5,130 nucleotides of DNA from Alphaproteobacteria bacterium (GTDB lineage Bacteria > Pseudomonadota > Alphaproteobacteria > Sneathiellales > Sneathiellaceae), in assembly GCA_006226265.1 (NCBI GenBank), contig SBHH01000158.1, forward strand, positions 1-5,130, written 5' to 3'. Position 1 is the stretch's first letter. Each line of letters starts with the position of its first letter. Below the pieces are notes generated by a model. That model saw nothing but the letters and a program-made list of their open reading frames with translations, did not search any database and was not told where the DNA came from. The translations under genes and the position numbers were made by a program. Below are positions 4,888 to 5,130 of the stretch, piece after piece.

Positions 4888-5130
4888 ATTCGAATATTCA
4901 AGACGAAATGGTTTACCCGCTTCGCCCGAAAAGAGGGGATTGATGAAATAACCCTCCGTCTTGCAATCCTGAATGCGGAACAGGGCCTGATAGATGCCGA
5001 CCTCGGGGGCGGTGTCATTAAACAGCGGATTTCGCGCCCGGGAGAGGGCAAATCAGGAGGACATCGGACGATCATCCTGTTTCGAAGCGGCGACAAGGCC
5101 TTTTTCGTCTTTGGCTTTTCAAAAAGCGAC
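4888..5130 (+). CDS. RelE/HigB-type toxin of a type II toxin-antitoxin system, 3' end missing, apparent ATT start
   Basis: Eighty-one codons read without a stop to the window edge. The product, (M)RIFKTKWFTRFARKEGI then ITLRLAILNAEQGLIDADLGGGVIKQRISRPGEGKSGGHRTIILFRSGDKAFFVFGFSKSD, matches the COG4737/PF06296 RelE-like group, recognisable by FKTKWFxRFARKE, GLIDADLGGGVIKQR, the GKSGGHRT turn and the F-x-F-GFSKSD strand. Family proteins are about 110 residues, so roughly 30 C-terminal residues lie beyond 5130. These toxins are mRNA-cleaving ribosome-dependent interferases or close relatives, and their genes usually precede an Xre-type antitoxin gene. No such gene is in view. The frame opens after a TAG at 4858-4860 and contains no ATG, GTG or TTG at all. 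Homologs begin with Met exactly where ATT 4888 falls. Either a rare AUU start is used, the start was mutated from ATG (a silenced toxin), or there is a base error. The well-formed promoter and ribosome site argue for a living gene. Confidence 0.85.
   Translation, partial: MRIFKTKWFTRFARKEGIDEITLRLAILNAEQGLIDADLGGGVIKQRISRPGEGKSGGHRTIILFRSGDKAFFVFGFSKSD

Noticed and set aside
4908..4943. An ATG just after the toxin start, opening an 11-codon frame.
   Set aside because: It is out of frame with the toxin, stops quickly, and has no suitable Shine-Dalgarno sequence. It does not rescue the toxin start.
4782..5096. A minus-strand open frame over the toxin gene and its promoter.
   Set aside because: The plus-strand frame matches the RelE/HigB toxin family along its whole visible length. 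The minus-strand product crosses the AT-rich promoter and has no recognisable motif.

Overview
The window is about 60% G+C and densely coded. It looks like chromosomal DNA of a high-GC proteobacterium, most likely an alphaproteobacterium. That assignment rests on codon style and the gene families present; no rRNA or other marker is in view, so I do not name a genus.

Layout. Positions 1-228 (minus strand) hold the 5' part of a Crp/Fnr-type regulator, cut by the window edge inside its cyclic-nucleotide-binding domain. A short AT-rich divergent intergenic region follows (229-334). A compact plus-strand run of four genes then fills 335-4788: an 8-oxoguanine deaminase of the amidohydrolase superfamily, a PaaX-family transcriptional regulator overlapping it by 4 bases (ATGA), an adrenodoxin-reductase/FprA-type ferredoxin-NADP+ reductase 30 bases further on, and a GpdQ/CpdA-like metallophosphoesterase only 3 bases after that. 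The spacing suggests one transcription unit. The four biochemical roles (purine-base deamination, acyl-CoA-type regulation, electron supply to ferredoxin, phosphodiester hydrolysis) do not form a pathway I recognise.

The base composition changes abruptly at the phosphoesterase stop codon. Positions 4789-4887 are AT-rich and carry a near-consensus sigma-70 promoter flanked and overlapped by two copies of a 20-bp operator-like repeat. They lead into a RelE/HigB-type toxin gene (COG4737-like) that runs off the right edge at 5130. The toxin reading frame has no ATG, GTG or TTG. Its expected first codon is ATT, placed correctly behind a Shine-Dalgarno sequence. This toxin and its unusual start are the most interesting items in the window. 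The cognate antitoxin would be expected just beyond the right edge.

Two long perfect inverted repeats (11 and 12 bp arms) lie inside the ferredoxin reductase gene and one GC-rich hairpin lies near the end of the PaaX gene. None has the T-tract of an intrinsic terminator.
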